From: Heligmosomoides polygyrus polygyrus
Taxonomy: Eukaryota > Nematoda > Chromadorea > Rhabditida > Heligmosomidae
Length of the DNA: 64,000 nt
Reading direction: 5' to 3'
Assembly (NCBI GenBank): GCA_947396885.1
Contig: OX377204.1
Span: 39,827,975 to 39,891,974, forward strand
Part shown: positions 11,880-22,154 of the stretch, piece by piece
How the letters are laid out: each line of letters opens with the position of its first letter
Numbering within the stretch: position 1 is the first letter of the stretch
Notes under the pieces: generated by a model
What the model saw: the letters and a program-made list of their open reading frames with translations, nothing else
What the model was told of the DNA's origin: nothing
Database searches by the model: none
Made by a program: the position numbers and the translations under genes

Positions 11880-12200
11880 GGGAATGCCGTCAGCTTCCCA
11901 TGGAACTTCGGATTGAGACCTATATCACGTGAAAGAGCTCGAGACGCTGATCACAGGTATGTAGATCAAATTTGCTAAATGGATCTCCTAAGCGAGTTAT
12001 GGCCGGCGGAAGCCGCGATGTCTTCCATGTGTTAGGCGAGCTGAATCAGCGTTGGGCGCAGTATTGCGCGGAAATCAGCGGTTGGGCTATCAGCGCCGTT
12101 AGCAGCGGCGGCGGCGCAGTGGTAGACTGCTCGCTCCAAAGGATTGGGTTCATTAGTTCGGTTCCCGCCGCTGTCGGGCTTTTTGCATTTTGTGACCTAT
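11880..12200 (+). repeat. Dispersed repeat starting CCATGGAACTTC, third copy
   Basis: CCATGGAACTTCGGATTGAGACC, AAAGAGCTCG, GAGCGAGTTATGGCC-type and GTTCGGTTCC blocks occur in the same order as in the inverted pair at 55740-56240 and 56740-57050. This copy is diverged, with GCGAGTTATGGCCGGCGGAA in place of the other form. The repeat has no coding content. Confidence 0.6.
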
Positions 12201-12435
12201 CTTCGACGAGGACCTATAATCTCATTTTTAGCACATTTTTGAGCGAACGGCTAATGGCGACTTGCATTTACGTGCATTTGAAGACGGAAACGTGTTTCGG
12301 GTGGAATGTTTTATTCATGACGTGAAGCAATTCAGAAATTCAAATCAAAACAATCAAACAACAATCAAAAATAAAAAGTAAAAACAAAATCAAAAAATCA
12401 ACAAAAATTAATAAACATAATGAATAAAAAGTAAA

Positions 12436-12830
12436 GGCACTAGTTAAAAGTTCCGACTCCACCGACACGACTTCGGTCGAAAAAACTTTTTCGCTGAAAC
12501 TTCGTCTAGGGGGGTTATTTGGATTGCTGATCACGAATCTGACATCCGTTTTCAACGATTCGGTCGGAGACCACCCATACCTTTAACAAGGGTGTTCCAG
12601 GCAGAGTCACCGATTTCGCTGGGCACTAGTTAGAAGTTCCGACTACACCGACACGACTTCGGCCGAACAGTTGTAGCAACGGTATGGGTGGTCTCCGACC
12701 GAATCGTGGAAAACGGATGTCAGATTCGTGATCAGCACCCCAAATAACCCCCCTAGACGAAGTTTCAGCGAAAAATTTTTTTTTCGACCGATGTCGTGTC
12801 GGTGGAGTCGGAACTTTTAGCTAGCTGTTC
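12436..12830. mobile_element. Hairpin element with roughly 150-bp inverted arms
   Basis: GTTCCGACTCCACCGACACG (about 12450) is mirrored by its complement at about 12800. The arms also share CTAGGGGGGTTATTTGG, CACGAATCTGACATCC and the CGGTCGGAGACCACCCATAC block. The loop carries a third partial copy of the end (GTTCCGACTACACCGACACG near 12632). The right terminus is near GGAACTTTTAGCTAGC. No ORF is present. Confidence 0.65.
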
Positions 12831-12879
12831 TACAACCTTTGCTCGTTTGCTTTCTTCCATGTTGTTAACAGATGTACTG

Positions 12880-13597
12880 GTACTATTGTACTCAATGTAC
12901 CGACCTAATTTTTGTTCAAAATAGGTCTACTAGGGGTAATCTGCCATGGGAAGAACGAATACCATAGTCGTTTTTTTGCGGAAATGCCTTATAAGCCCGC
13001 TATATTAAGTTTGAATCGCCCAAGGCGTTGCGAAATAACGCGCGCTGGTAAGAGACGCAGAGACTCCGCCCCTTACCAGCACGCATTCGCGGCCGTCTCC
13101 GAGGGGGGGGGGAGTTACCACAGCGTGTAGGCGTGGCAACTAGATACACAGCGAATGTAGACGTAGTCTTATCTCCTCTTTTCGATTACAGATTCGGGTC
13201 TTATTTTCTTCCGAATTGGGCAAGGGAGGGAACTCTAGGATGAAGACAATTTTAACACGGGCTGGGGGCCCACGCCCCGGAGTCCCTTTCCCTGCCCAAT
13301 CTTACACAACAGCTTTCATGGCTTTTCGAGATTTCAAGGCTTCTGCCCCTGGCTAAGCTCGGCTGCAGACTAAAGACGGCGAAATAGTGCGCATCGGTGG
13401 GAGGCGCGCATTCTGCGTCTCTTCCTAGCGTGCGGTATTTCGCAAGGCCTTGGGCGATTCGAGCTAAATATAGCGGGCTTATACGGCATTTCCGCAAAAA
13501 ACGACTATGATATTCGTTCTTCTCATGGCAGATTACCCCTAGTAGACCTATTTTGAACAAGATTTAGTGCGGTACACTAAGTACAATAGTACCGATG
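12880..13597. mobile_element. Inverted-repeat element, about 720 bp with roughly 200-bp arms
   Basis: The outer words GGTACTATTGTACT and GTACAATAGTACC are complementary. The arms continue through AAAATAGGTCTACTAGGGGT, CTGCCATGGGAAGAACG and TATAGCGGGCTTAT-type blocks on both sides (12912-13090 against 13395-13561). The similar protein-like readings on the two strands are simply the two arms. The interior is unassigned. Confidence 0.65.
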
Positions 13598-13619
13598 TTC
13601 ACGAATCATTTCACAAGAG

Positions 13620-13964
13620 GGTAGAGACATATTATTGTAGTACTATGTACAAACACATGGGCTTGCAGCTTCGTTCACCATATCATGTATATTTGTCAAA
13701 GTCGTTATGTACAAAAAATCGAACTTTGTTTTGTTTGAAGGCGTCTTGAACTCAAAGTGATGCTTTCATGTGGTTAATTTTGTTTTGCGTGTTGGAATGC
13801 TACTACGGCGCTCCAATTGAAAGCATGAATACATCTAGGAAACTCGTTATTATGAAACGAGTACAGAAGCAAGCACTGGCTTCAGGTGAAATTTCAGGTC
13901 GTCCACCAACTAAAGGGAAAAGCTCATTCATCCTAACATTTCCTAGGGCTAAGTGAGATGGTAT

Positions 13965-13995
<31 letters not shown>

Positions 13996-14164
13996 TTGAA
14001 AGACTCTGTAAAAGACAGAAGTGAGACAAAGCTGCAATGCAACAAACACTAAAACTAACGAAGAAAAGTAGGTCCTAAATATCTACAAGCAGAGAATTTG
14101 TTTCGCTGCTATGCGTTTGAAAGAATATTTGGATTCCGGGAGGGAGGTAGTCTTACTAAGTTGT
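13620..14164 (-). repeat. Right arm of large inverted repeat, inner part
   Basis: This is the inverse of 4286-4780, with an ATTT microsatellite at 13962-13997 in place of the AATT run on the other side. It joins 14165-15297 without the 2.2-kb insertion seen in the left arm, which shows that the insertion is younger than the inverted repeat. Confidence 0.65.
13962..13997. repeat. (TATT)n microsatellite
   Basis: About nine uninterrupted TATT units. Confidence 0.95.
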
Positions 14165-15297
14165 GTAAAGGCTAATAATTGTGAAAGAAATGTAAAGAGA
14201 GCAGCATATATTAATAGATCGATCCTGGCTCCATACTGGTTCATTGTCGAGCAACAATGGCGCAGTATCGCTGGCTCTAAAGCCTGGATGCGAGCGCGGC
14301 AGGTCTGCTACGCGACTGAGGAGCGTCGCGCTCAGATCGACTTGCAACTCCCGGCAGGCCCTGCGGTAGACGGAAGGGAAAAATCTTGAACATTTCAATA
14401 GGCACTATACGGCATTAGCGGAAAAGCTTCTCTCTGATTAAAAACATCACCGCGTTCATTTTTCAGTTTGAAGCAAACATAAGGATTAAGGAGAAAAAAT
14501 ATAGAGGAATTCTTGTTCATTGTGTGCTTACCATCCAAATTTCAAATAATGTGAATCCAGATGCTGACCGGGCAAAGTTCGCCTCTTCTAGTTGTTTTGC
14601 AGAACAGTTACAGATGCTTCAAAACTGAAAAAAAATCCAATGAAGCAAGCGAAACAGGTGTGTTTATGACCAGTGGTTAGAATATCCCTTCGGTTTTAAA
14701 GATTTATTTTTCCATTACAATTAAGAAGAGCTAATCTACTTCGAATATCATAAAAATAAATTTATAAGAGGGTCTCGATAACTGTGAAATTATTTCACAT
14801 ATTTTTTAAAAGACCATTCAGAAAAGAGGGTGAATTCGATGAAATCGCTCTTGACGTCTAATTGTAGAAGGTGCTGGTTCCTGCCGAATTCTGCAGTGTT
14901 GACATTCAAATAGGTCGCAGCGGCGTGCTGAAGTCAAATCTACCAAAATTGTTGAGAAAACTGAGATCTCCTAAACTTATTGATGAAGCGTTCAGATAAT
15001 TAACCAAACGTATCAAGTGGGTGTAATTATATCGGGCGAGCCAAGAAGTCTGCCGCAATGGGCAGTATCAAGGTCAACGAAGACATTTCTCAAACACTAA
15101 TTATTTCACATATTTTTGAAAATACCATTCAATGAGGATTCCGAATATGTCGTTTGTTTTGAACACGGATCAACATATTCTGCGGAAATTAAGTGGAATC
15201 GCTTTCAATGTCTGTATCAAGGAAATCAATGTAACTAGATCAAATTTGAAGTACAGTAAAGAAAGGAGCTAGATTTTTGAACTCTACTCGACGGTCC
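14165..15297 (-). repeat. Right arm of large inverted repeat, outer part
   Basis: Complement of 956-2045. The outermost match ends at CTCGACGGTCC (15287-15297), the mirror of GGACCGTCGAG at 956. The flanks beyond both ends differ, so 956-15297 is a discrete unit of 14.3 kb including later insertions. Confidence 0.75.
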
Positions 15298-15844
15298 GAA
15301 TCCAGAGATGTGCTCGGTTTTTCAACGATACCGACGCTCTAGAGCGTCGCCGACGCCAAATGTGATACCAGTTATGAGCGGTGTTGTAGTGAAGAAGTTA
15401 AGGACCCATATCAACGCTCAACATAATAGAAATTTTTTTCGTATGAGCGGTACGTCTTGCGCCATACACTCGTCTGCAACCTTCCCTTTTACACTCGATT
15501 ATTGTGTTTCGCTTGAATGCTTGTTACAATTTCTTCACAAGCTGGCCTTATCGATTGATTTGTGCTTTTCTTAAGGTTTAAAATTTAAAAACACACTAAT
15601 GCTTGCGGAAACTCACGGTATCCTAAAAATTCAGGTTCTGTTTGAAAGGTTTTAACGTTGCTGCTAATGAAGCTTTTCAAGAGGTTTGAGACTCATATGA
15701 ACGCACAGAGTAACGAGATTTTTGTGGCGTTCAAATAGTCAGGATTGTGGCATGCATCCGCCCAAGCATTGCATTTTAGACTCGATTGGTTGTGCGTCTA
15801 CTGAATGCATGTAACAATCTTGTTACTACTTGGCCAGGTTAACC

Positions 15845-15980
15845 TTTGCTGTGCATCCTTAACGTTTCCCGTCACCCAGTAGCTCTAGTTATGCCGATTA
15901 ACCTCTCCACTCAGCTTGAATGTTGTTTCATCAATCCACAGAATCCGTCTTGGAAAATGGGGCTCCTGCTCACATTTAAA
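15845..15980 (-). pseudogene. Transposase remnant, DDE (IS630/Tc1/mariner) type
   Basis: On the minus strand this reads RILWIDETTFKLSGEVNRHN, then a stop, then a SYWVTGNVKDAQQ segment. The W.DE..F.L.G.VNRHN signature surrounds the second catalytic aspartate of this transposase superfamily. Only about 45 residues survive between flanking inverted modules, so the element cannot encode transposase. Confidence 0.7.
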
Positions 15981-16547
15981 TTGTGCAGTCAATAGACTAT
16001 TACATGTCACGTGTCTTCGCGTGATTGCCAAGTTCTAAACGTTAAAAGAAGCATAGTGCAGGATAATCTGGCCAAGTAGTAAGAAGATTGTAACAAGCAT
16101 TCAGGCTACTCACAAGAAATCGAGTCGGCAATGCAGGGTTTCAGGCGGGGGCATGGCGCAATCTTGACCATTTACACGCCACAAAAATCGCATTACCTTT
16201 TGCTTTCATATGAGTCTCGAACATCTTCGGAAGCTTCATTAGCAGCAATGTTAGAACCTTTCAAACAGTACCTGCATTTTTGGGGTACCCTGTTATTTTC
16301 GCAAAAACTAGTGTGTTTTTAAATTATAAATCTTAAAAAACCACAAAATTAATAGATACAGCCACGTTGTGAAGAAATTGTAACAAGTGTTATAGCGAAA
16401 ACTCCGCCTTTGCCGGTCCCAAGTCCGGATGAAAAAGGAGTAGGGTTGGGCGACGGGCCAGCAACCCGTCCCCGTAAAAAACCATTATGCTACAGAAACG
16501 ATGGAATATATGGATACTGCTGAAAGGGAAAATCGAAGCCGAGCTTT

Positions 16548-17296
16548 GTGACGGGAGACCTGATATTGGACTCGGTTTTCTCTCCGAAGAACATCACGCG
16601 TATTGGTACCTGGAACATACGCACGCTTCACCAAACTGGGGGTCTCGCCCAACTCCTCCAGGAATTCGATATTTACGGCCTAGACATTCTCGGAATCAGT
16701 GAGGTCCGATGGACCGGAAGTGGACGCTTGATTAGTGAGGCAAAACTATCCTGTTCTCTGGTCCAGAAAGGAGGCATGGAAGAAGAGTAGGAATCGTCCT
16801 TAGCAAACGAGCTTCAAATTCTCTCGTTAGTTGGGAGCCAGTAAACGACAGAATCATCACTGCGCGCTTTCGAACGATGCATACCAGAGTCGCAATGATA
16901 CAGGCGTATGCTCCAACGGAAGACGCAACCGACGACGAGAAGGACGATTTCTATGAACGGCTACAATATGTCATTGACGAAATGCCACGACAAGACCTCA
17001 AGCTTGTTCTAGGCGACTTCAACGCGCAGGTGGGAGGCGATCGAAAAGGCATGGAAAAATCTGTTGGAGCATTCGCATCGTCGGACCGCCTAACCAACAA
17101 CGGAGAAAGGCTCGTGTCATTCTGCGATTTCAACGAACTATGCATCGCGAATACATTTTTCCTCCACCGAGGCATCCACAAGAAAACTTGGAGATTGCAA
17201 AACGGCACGACGGCAAACGAAATTGACCACATCTGCATCAGCCGCAAGTGGAGGACGTCAGTCAACGATGCACTGTGTACAGAGGTGCGGATGTAG
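16548..17296 (+). pseudogene. AP-like endonuclease domain of the non-LTR element
   Basis: 16548-16790 encodes GTWNIRTLHQTGGL...LGISEVRWTGSGR, the first APE motifs. 16877-17296 in another frame continues with IQAYAPTEDATDDEKDDFY, LVLGDFNAQVG (the GDFNA motif) and NEIDHICISRKWR. The endonuclease nicks target DNA to prime reverse transcription. A frame break lies between about 16790 and 16877. After IDHICIS the ORF ends and the next frame picks up at 17248, so at least two lesions occur here. The SDHH-type motif near GTGHYLVRARLKL is altered to TGHY. Confidence 0.85.
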
Positions 17297-17982
17297 GCAC
17301 AGGCCACTATCTTGTTAGGGCTAGGTTGAAGCTGAAGCTGCAAAAAAGGCCTGTTGTCAGACGACCATATGACGTCGAAAAGTTCAAGAACCATACAACC
17401 GCAAGGAACTACCGCGTTGAACAACGAAACCGTTTCAGTATGCTTGACAAATGCGAAACCATTGACGAACACTGGGAAGCCGTCAAGACCGCGCTTTGTG
17501 AAAGTGCAGAAGCGACCATCGGATGCAAACGAGGCAAGCGAAAAGAGCAATGGATTCGAAAAGAAACCTGGAAGCTGATAGATGAGAGGAAGCGAGTCAA
17601 GCAAAGAAAAGAATGCGCCAAGACGCCTGGCGAAGCAAGGGAAGCGGGCGAAATTTATTCGGAACTCGATCGACAGGTAAAAGCGTCATGTCGCCGCGAT
17701 AAGAAAGCTTGGATCGCTCAGAAGGAAACGGAGGCCCAAACAGCGGCTAGTTGTGGTGATTCCAGAAAACTGTATCGAATTGTATCGGAACTAACGGGAA
17801 CAAGGCTCAACACATACGTCCCTATAAAGGACAAAAGTGGCAGACTACTTGTCAGCGAAGCTGAGCAAAACGGAAGATGGGTTGAACACTTTTGTGAAGT
17901 GTACACCCAGCCCCAGCCATCCGCAACGCCTACGTCCGATGATGAAAACGCCCTGGGAGAGCTAAACGTCAATACCAGCTAA
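17248..17982 (+). pseudogene. Linker between endonuclease and reverse transcriptase of the non-LTR element
   Basis: A Lys/Arg/Glu-rich segment of about 245 residues starts with the end of the endonuclease (VRARLKLKLQKRP). It then runs through WIRKETWKLIDERKR and ELTGTRLNTYVPIKDKSGRL, typical of the pre-RT region in this group. It ends at a stop at 17980-17982, and recognisable sequence continues as VEETKTAIRGLK in the same area. No catalytic motif lies here. Confidence 0.75.
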
Positions 17983-18108
17983 ATAACGGTAGAGGAAACA
18001 AAGACAGCAATACGAGGTCTCAAAACGGAAAAGCCCCTGGCCTCGACGAAATTGCAGCGGAGATGTTAAAAGCTGGAGCCGCACCGGTAGCGGAACAATT
18101 GAAAAAAA

Positions 18109-19535
18109 ATGAAATGGAACTTCATGTTGATGCCAGCAGCTACACTCTTCAATAGCTGCTGGCATCAACATGAAGTTCCAGAGGATTGGAAAAAAAGCTT
18201 AGTAGTCAACTTGCCGAAGAAAGGAAGCTTATCGGATTGCCGAAGCCGGAGCCGGAGAGGTATTACCCTGTTGTCCGTGCCAGGCAAAGTATTCTGCACC
18301 GAATTGTTAAGAAGGCTTCGAGATGCAATTGATGACCGACTGCGGGAGGAGCAAGATGGATTCAGAAACGGAAGATCGTGTTGCGATCAGATCTTTACGC
18401 TATGCAACGTCATCGAGCAGTGCCTGGAGTATCGCTACCCGCTTTACATAAACTTCGTCGATTTCAAGAAAGCATTTGACAGTGTCCACCGTGAGTCACT
18501 ATGGGAAATACTGTCTCCAAGGAGTCCTTGCGACCTTCGTCAAGGTGTTTAGAAGTCTATACCACAACTCCTCGTGCTGCGTGAAGACAACTGTCGGAAA
18601 CACAAGGTTCTTCGAAGTCACCACAGGAGTCAGGCAGGGATGTGTTCTCTCACCGTTGCTCTTCAACATCGCACTCGACTACGTACTAAGAAGAACGACA
18701 GCCGAAGTACAAGGACCGTCTTGGTCTAGCGGTCGCGTTATGGACCTGGACTTTGCCGACGACATTGCCATATTATCTGAGGACAACGATACTCTTCAAA
18801 GAAGCACGGAATGCCTTAGCCAGGAAGCAAGCAAAATCGACCTCCGAATTAGTCCCGAAAAGTCAAAGTTCATGCACGCAGGAAATATGACCTCGGAAGA
18901 TGGCATCTACGTAGGACCGGATCGCTTGGAAGTAGTGGATAACTTCACCTACTTGGGAAGCATGATCACCAGTAACGGAGATGCTGAAGCTGACGTTCGA
19001 TGCAGGATTGCGAAGGCAACGACAGTGTTCCGGAGGCTTAGGCCACTGTGGACGTCGTCTTCAGTATCAAAGCTGCGTCAAGCTGCGTTTGTATTCTTCG
19101 ATAGCCGTCCCCACTGCAGTGTACGCTAGCGAAACATGGAAGACGTCAGCTAGCATCATCAGACGGATCAACGCGTTCCACTGCAAATGTCTACGACAAA
19201 TAGTGAGGATACGCTATACGGACCGCCTGACGAACGAAGAAGTACTACAACGCTGCCGCTCGAGAAACCTCTACGAAACCGTTGTGCAACGCCGACTCCG
19301 CCTTGCCGGACACATTCTTCGAATGCCGGCGCACTGCCTGCCAAGATCAGCCATGCAATGGGCACCGGCAGGAAAGCGAACCAGAGGCCGCCCAAAAAAC
19401 ACGTGGCGTCGCACGTTTTTGAATGACTTGGAAGTTATGAATATTTCTAGGCAGGAGTGTGAAGAAATAGCCCAAGACAGGCAGCGGTGGAAAGAGTTCG
19501 TCGCTCTATGCGCTCAACAGCACGGGAGGAACTAA
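18109..19535 (+). pseudogene. Reverse transcriptase and C-terminal domain of the non-LTR element
   Basis: The palm region runs in three overlapping frames. 18109-18552 has LPKKGSLSDC, ITLLSVPGKVF, EEQDGFRNGRSCCDQIF and FVDFKKAFDSVHRESLW. 18476-19129 has TTGVRQGCVLSPLLFN and LDFADDIAILSEDN, the catalytic ADD. 18981-19535 gives the C-terminal YASETWKTSASIIRRINAF, LRLAGHILRMP and KRTRGRPKNTWRR. The ADD is intact, but two frameshifts and an inverted duplication (18115-18180) make the copy inactive. Confidence 0.9.
18115..18180. repeat. Perfect 28-bp inverted duplication with 10-nt loop inside RT
   Basis: 18115-18142 and 18153-18180 are exact complements, and the loop is CACTCTTCAA. The right copy is the original RT sequence (it encodes CWHQHEVPEDWKKS in frame), and the left copy is the extra one. 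It replaces a few RT residues upstream of FNSCWHQHEVP. Confidence 0.95.
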
Positions 19536-19746
19536 GTACTAAGTAAGTAAGTTATAGCGAAACGCAATCAATCGAGTGTAAAACCAACATTTCAGACGAG
19601 TGCATGGCGCTTTCCATACCGCTCCTATGTCAGAAACGTTCCGTTACCTTAAGCCTTTATACGAGCTCTTGACTTCTTCAGCACCCTTAGTGTGAACAAA
19701 GTTATCAGCTCTCAAACAGTGTATACATTTTTTGAGACACCCTGCA

Positions 19747-19800
19747 TATATTATTTATATTTATATATTTGTATATTTATATATTTATGTATTTATGACA
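19747..19800. repeat. AT-rich simple sequence
   Basis: TTATTTATATTTATATATTT-type repeats just outside the mariner-like terminus. Confidence 0.8.
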
Positions 19801-20420
19801 ATTTGTTAGGTTACCTCTAGGAAGTCGGAAGGTACATTTGTGTTTCACTGCAACACCTACAGAAACTGGCTAGTTAACTAACTAGTAAGTGGATAGCGAT
19901 GCTGACTTGTAGGATGGTGGTCAAGGGTACGAATCTGGGGCTCGATTGGCGGTTTGCTGAGCGCTTTTGCAAGTGCACAGTACGTTTTGGCCTCGTTAAG
20001 ACACCGTTTTCTCCTTCGAAATGTGATTTAACCTCCAACCAGGTAATAAACAAATTCGGTTTTCGTTGCGAAGACTTACGTCGTGCTCACATTAAACCAT
20101 GATTGCCTTGCAGGCAAGCTCTCGTTAGTTGCTATCTCTATATGATTCTTTGTTCTCTACTTTTTGAAATGTTTCTCATTGCAACCTCATTTACGAGCAG
20201 GATTGGCATGCGTTGCTTTGGTCCATCTCTAGAATGTGCTTATCAGTCTTCTGATTTCTATAGAGAACGCTCTTCTTTGTAACTTTTACTAATTCTAGTA
20301 ACTATTACAAAAAATAGCATTTTTGACCCGTCACTTGGTGGTCACTTTGCTGCCCATTTTTTCCCCTCTGTTGGTGTGGGGGGGGGGGGGGGTGGGCATT
20401 GCAGACATAGGCACTTCACT
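19800..20420 (+). repeat. Dispersed tRNA-related repeat, copy B
   Basis: Same block order as 3176-3800: GTGGATAGCGATGC, GGTACGAATCTGGGG, CACCGTTTTC, TATAGAGAACGCTCTTC, then a run of 16 G near 20377, then CATAGGCACTTCACTTAAGG. The sequence GATAGCGATG..TACGAATC resembles tRNA boxes A and B. Confidence 0.55.
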
Positions 20421-20791
20421 TAAGGCCCCAGCAGACTTCTGCGGCGAGCGGCGGGCGGCGGACGGCGAAATCGCTGAGCGGCTTGACTCATCATCAGTGG
20501 GAGCGGTGACGGCGAGGTACTGTACTGTTTCTAGTCGGGACCGACTGGTGCTTAACAATAACGCGCCCCGATGACGATCGCGCGCCCGCATCGACCGTCT
20601 CCGCTCTGGATCCCGCCGCGAAAGGGCAGAGCGCAGAGCGCAGACAGGCAGGAGCGGCGCCGCCGGGTGGAATGATTCAAGTCATTTCCGCCAGCGACGC
20701 CGCCGGTGCCGCTGGCGGCGAGCTCTGCGTCCCTGCCCTATGGTTAAGCATAGGGCAGCGGCAACGCCGCAGAAGTCTGCGGGGGCCTTTA
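20421..20791. mobile_element. GC-rich hairpin element (Tourist-like), about 370 bp
   Basis: AAGGCCCCAGCAGACTTCTG at the left and CAGAAGTCTGCGGGGGCCTT at the right are complementary, flanked by TTA. It shares the CAGACTTCTGCG motif with 5074-5408 and 38757-38937. The interior is very GC-rich and palindromic. Confidence 0.65.
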
Positions 20792-22150
20792 GTCCTATCC
20801 TGCTGACTTCGTCCTGTCCTAGGTCGGAGAAATTGCCCAAACTTCGTAACCTCGTCTAAAGGGTTAGTTGGGGTCCCGATCACGAATCTGGCATCCGCTT
20901 TTGGTGTTATGGACAACCACAGTAGGTGAACCAGAGCATGTTTAAGTGAAAGGCTGGATGAAGAATAACCTGCACTATTGACCTGTGACGACTCCAGAGG
21001 TCGAGAATGGGTCAAAAAATTTTCGCCCAAACGCGGTCTAGAGGGTCATTTGGGGTGTTAATCATCAATGTGATATGAATTTTCAAAATTTCAGTCGACT
21101 ACGGTAGGTTAGGCATGGGAGATCTTGGCTGTCATTGTTAGCAGAATCGCTGTCTCCAACTACGTTAGGGTGTTGTCGAGGTGTGGATCAGAAAGCTACC
21201 ACTCGTCTTAGCATATTTTTCAAGCTTTTTTATACCACAAATTAGGTATTCGGTCTTTGAAAAGAAATCTGAGCAATTGAAGAAGACGGTGACGGTGATG
21301 CTGATGCAGCTTCTCTACAATTTCGATACCCACCGTGGCGCAATGTAATCTACTACAACACCGAAAGTTGTTGCTGTATTCGTGATCAGCATATGTTCAC
21401 TATGTGAACTTTGTGCGAAAATTTTTTCGACCTCACGAGTCGTTGGAGTACAACAGCTCCAATATGTAATTCCCCCTTCGTACGAGAGAAACACTTTCAA
21501 AACAAGGAGAGGAAATTATAAAAGAATCATATAGTAGCAATATCAACTAACGAGAGCTTCACAGGCGAGACAATAATGGTTTCATGGTAGCACGACGCAA
21601 CTCAACGCAACCAAAACCCGACTTTTTCCAAGGGACAAGGCGGTGCCACACCGAGGTCGAGACGTGTTCTACGAAAACAATCAGCAATCCGCATACCCAA
21701 TCTCCAGATTCGATTCCTTGACCCTTCTTCTACAAATCGCCATCGCTATCCACTGGACTACCCAATCGCTGCTCCTCAAACAGTGCTTTATAACCCTCAA
21801 CCGACCACTTTGATAAATTACACAGATCACTGATCTCTCTCGTAAGCAGCCCTTAACGCGTTTCAGTTATGTCTGCCAGATTAGTATGATAAGCGACTGG
21901 ATCTTGTTCCATGTTAGAAGAACCTCAGGACGTTCACCCGCTGTTTGCCCGTGGTGAAAGCCTAAATAAGGGATATCACGCCCTTCATGTCCTCCGAGAA
22001 CATGAAGGATGTTATATTCCTGGATCCATTGCGCTACTGTGGCAAGTGCCTGTTTAGGGAAATTCGCGACCAGTGGAGCGAGAGGAGATGTAGGTTAATA
22101 ACGTTGCGGATGGGACGATATCGTCAATCTTCACCAAAGCATTGTGCGTT
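20792..22150. other. Repeat-derived region without a recognised gene
   Basis: 20840-21120 holds two diverged copies of the CACGAATCTG repeat. 21500-21790 is the inverted third copy of the tRNA-related repeat (complement of GTAGTCCAGTGGATAGCGAT ... ATCGAATCTGG). The rest is unassigned. No coding exon with a splice frame was found. Confidence 0.5.
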
Positions 22151-22154
22151 TCAA

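Larger units (their letters stand above)
16401..19550 (+). mobile_element. 3.15-kb non-LTR retrotransposon (RTE/RTEX-like) with 12-bp target duplication
   Basis: It is bounded by perfect direct repeats GTTATAGCGAAA at 16389-16400 and 19551-19562. It starts with a GC-rich 5' UTR (ACTCCGCCTTTGCCGG) and ends with a tail of AAGTA/AGTAAGTAAG repeats rather than poly(A). It interrupts the right half of the mariner-like element exactly: sequence on either side of the duplication continues across. The two duplications are identical, so the insertion is fairly young, although the coding region is broken. Confidence 0.85.
15375..19746. mobile_element. Degraded Tc1/mariner-like element with inverted ends, split by a non-LTR insertion
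   Basis: Left sequence 15375-15570 is the inverse of 19563-19700: both contain a GAGCGGTA..., CACTCGTCTG, ACACTCGAT.ATTG..TTTCGC order. The right end reads GTGTATACATTTTTTGAGAC then ACCCTG, and its complement CAGGGTGTCTC is a familiar type of Tc1/mariner terminus. Inside, a second pair of inverted modules (15580-15840 and 16070-16330) flanks a transposase remnant. The left terminus is missing or unclear near the 15297 boundary. Confidence 0.6.

Noticed and set aside
956..15297. Maverick/Polinton or other large virus-like element
   Set aside because: Despite long inverted ends, no polymerase, integrase, capsid or packaging ORF is present, and the bulk is nested non-coding repeats.
20377..20394. 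G-runs (here, near 3760-3783, 13103-13112 and 25378-25392) as regulatory quadruplexes
   Set aside because: They occur at equivalent places in repeat copies or as simple homopolymers. There is no adjacent promoter or gene to support a regulatory role.
21315..21500. Possible downstream Ig exon on the minus strand
   Set aside because: No Ig signature and no phase-1 acceptor. The surrounding sequence is dispersed repeat.
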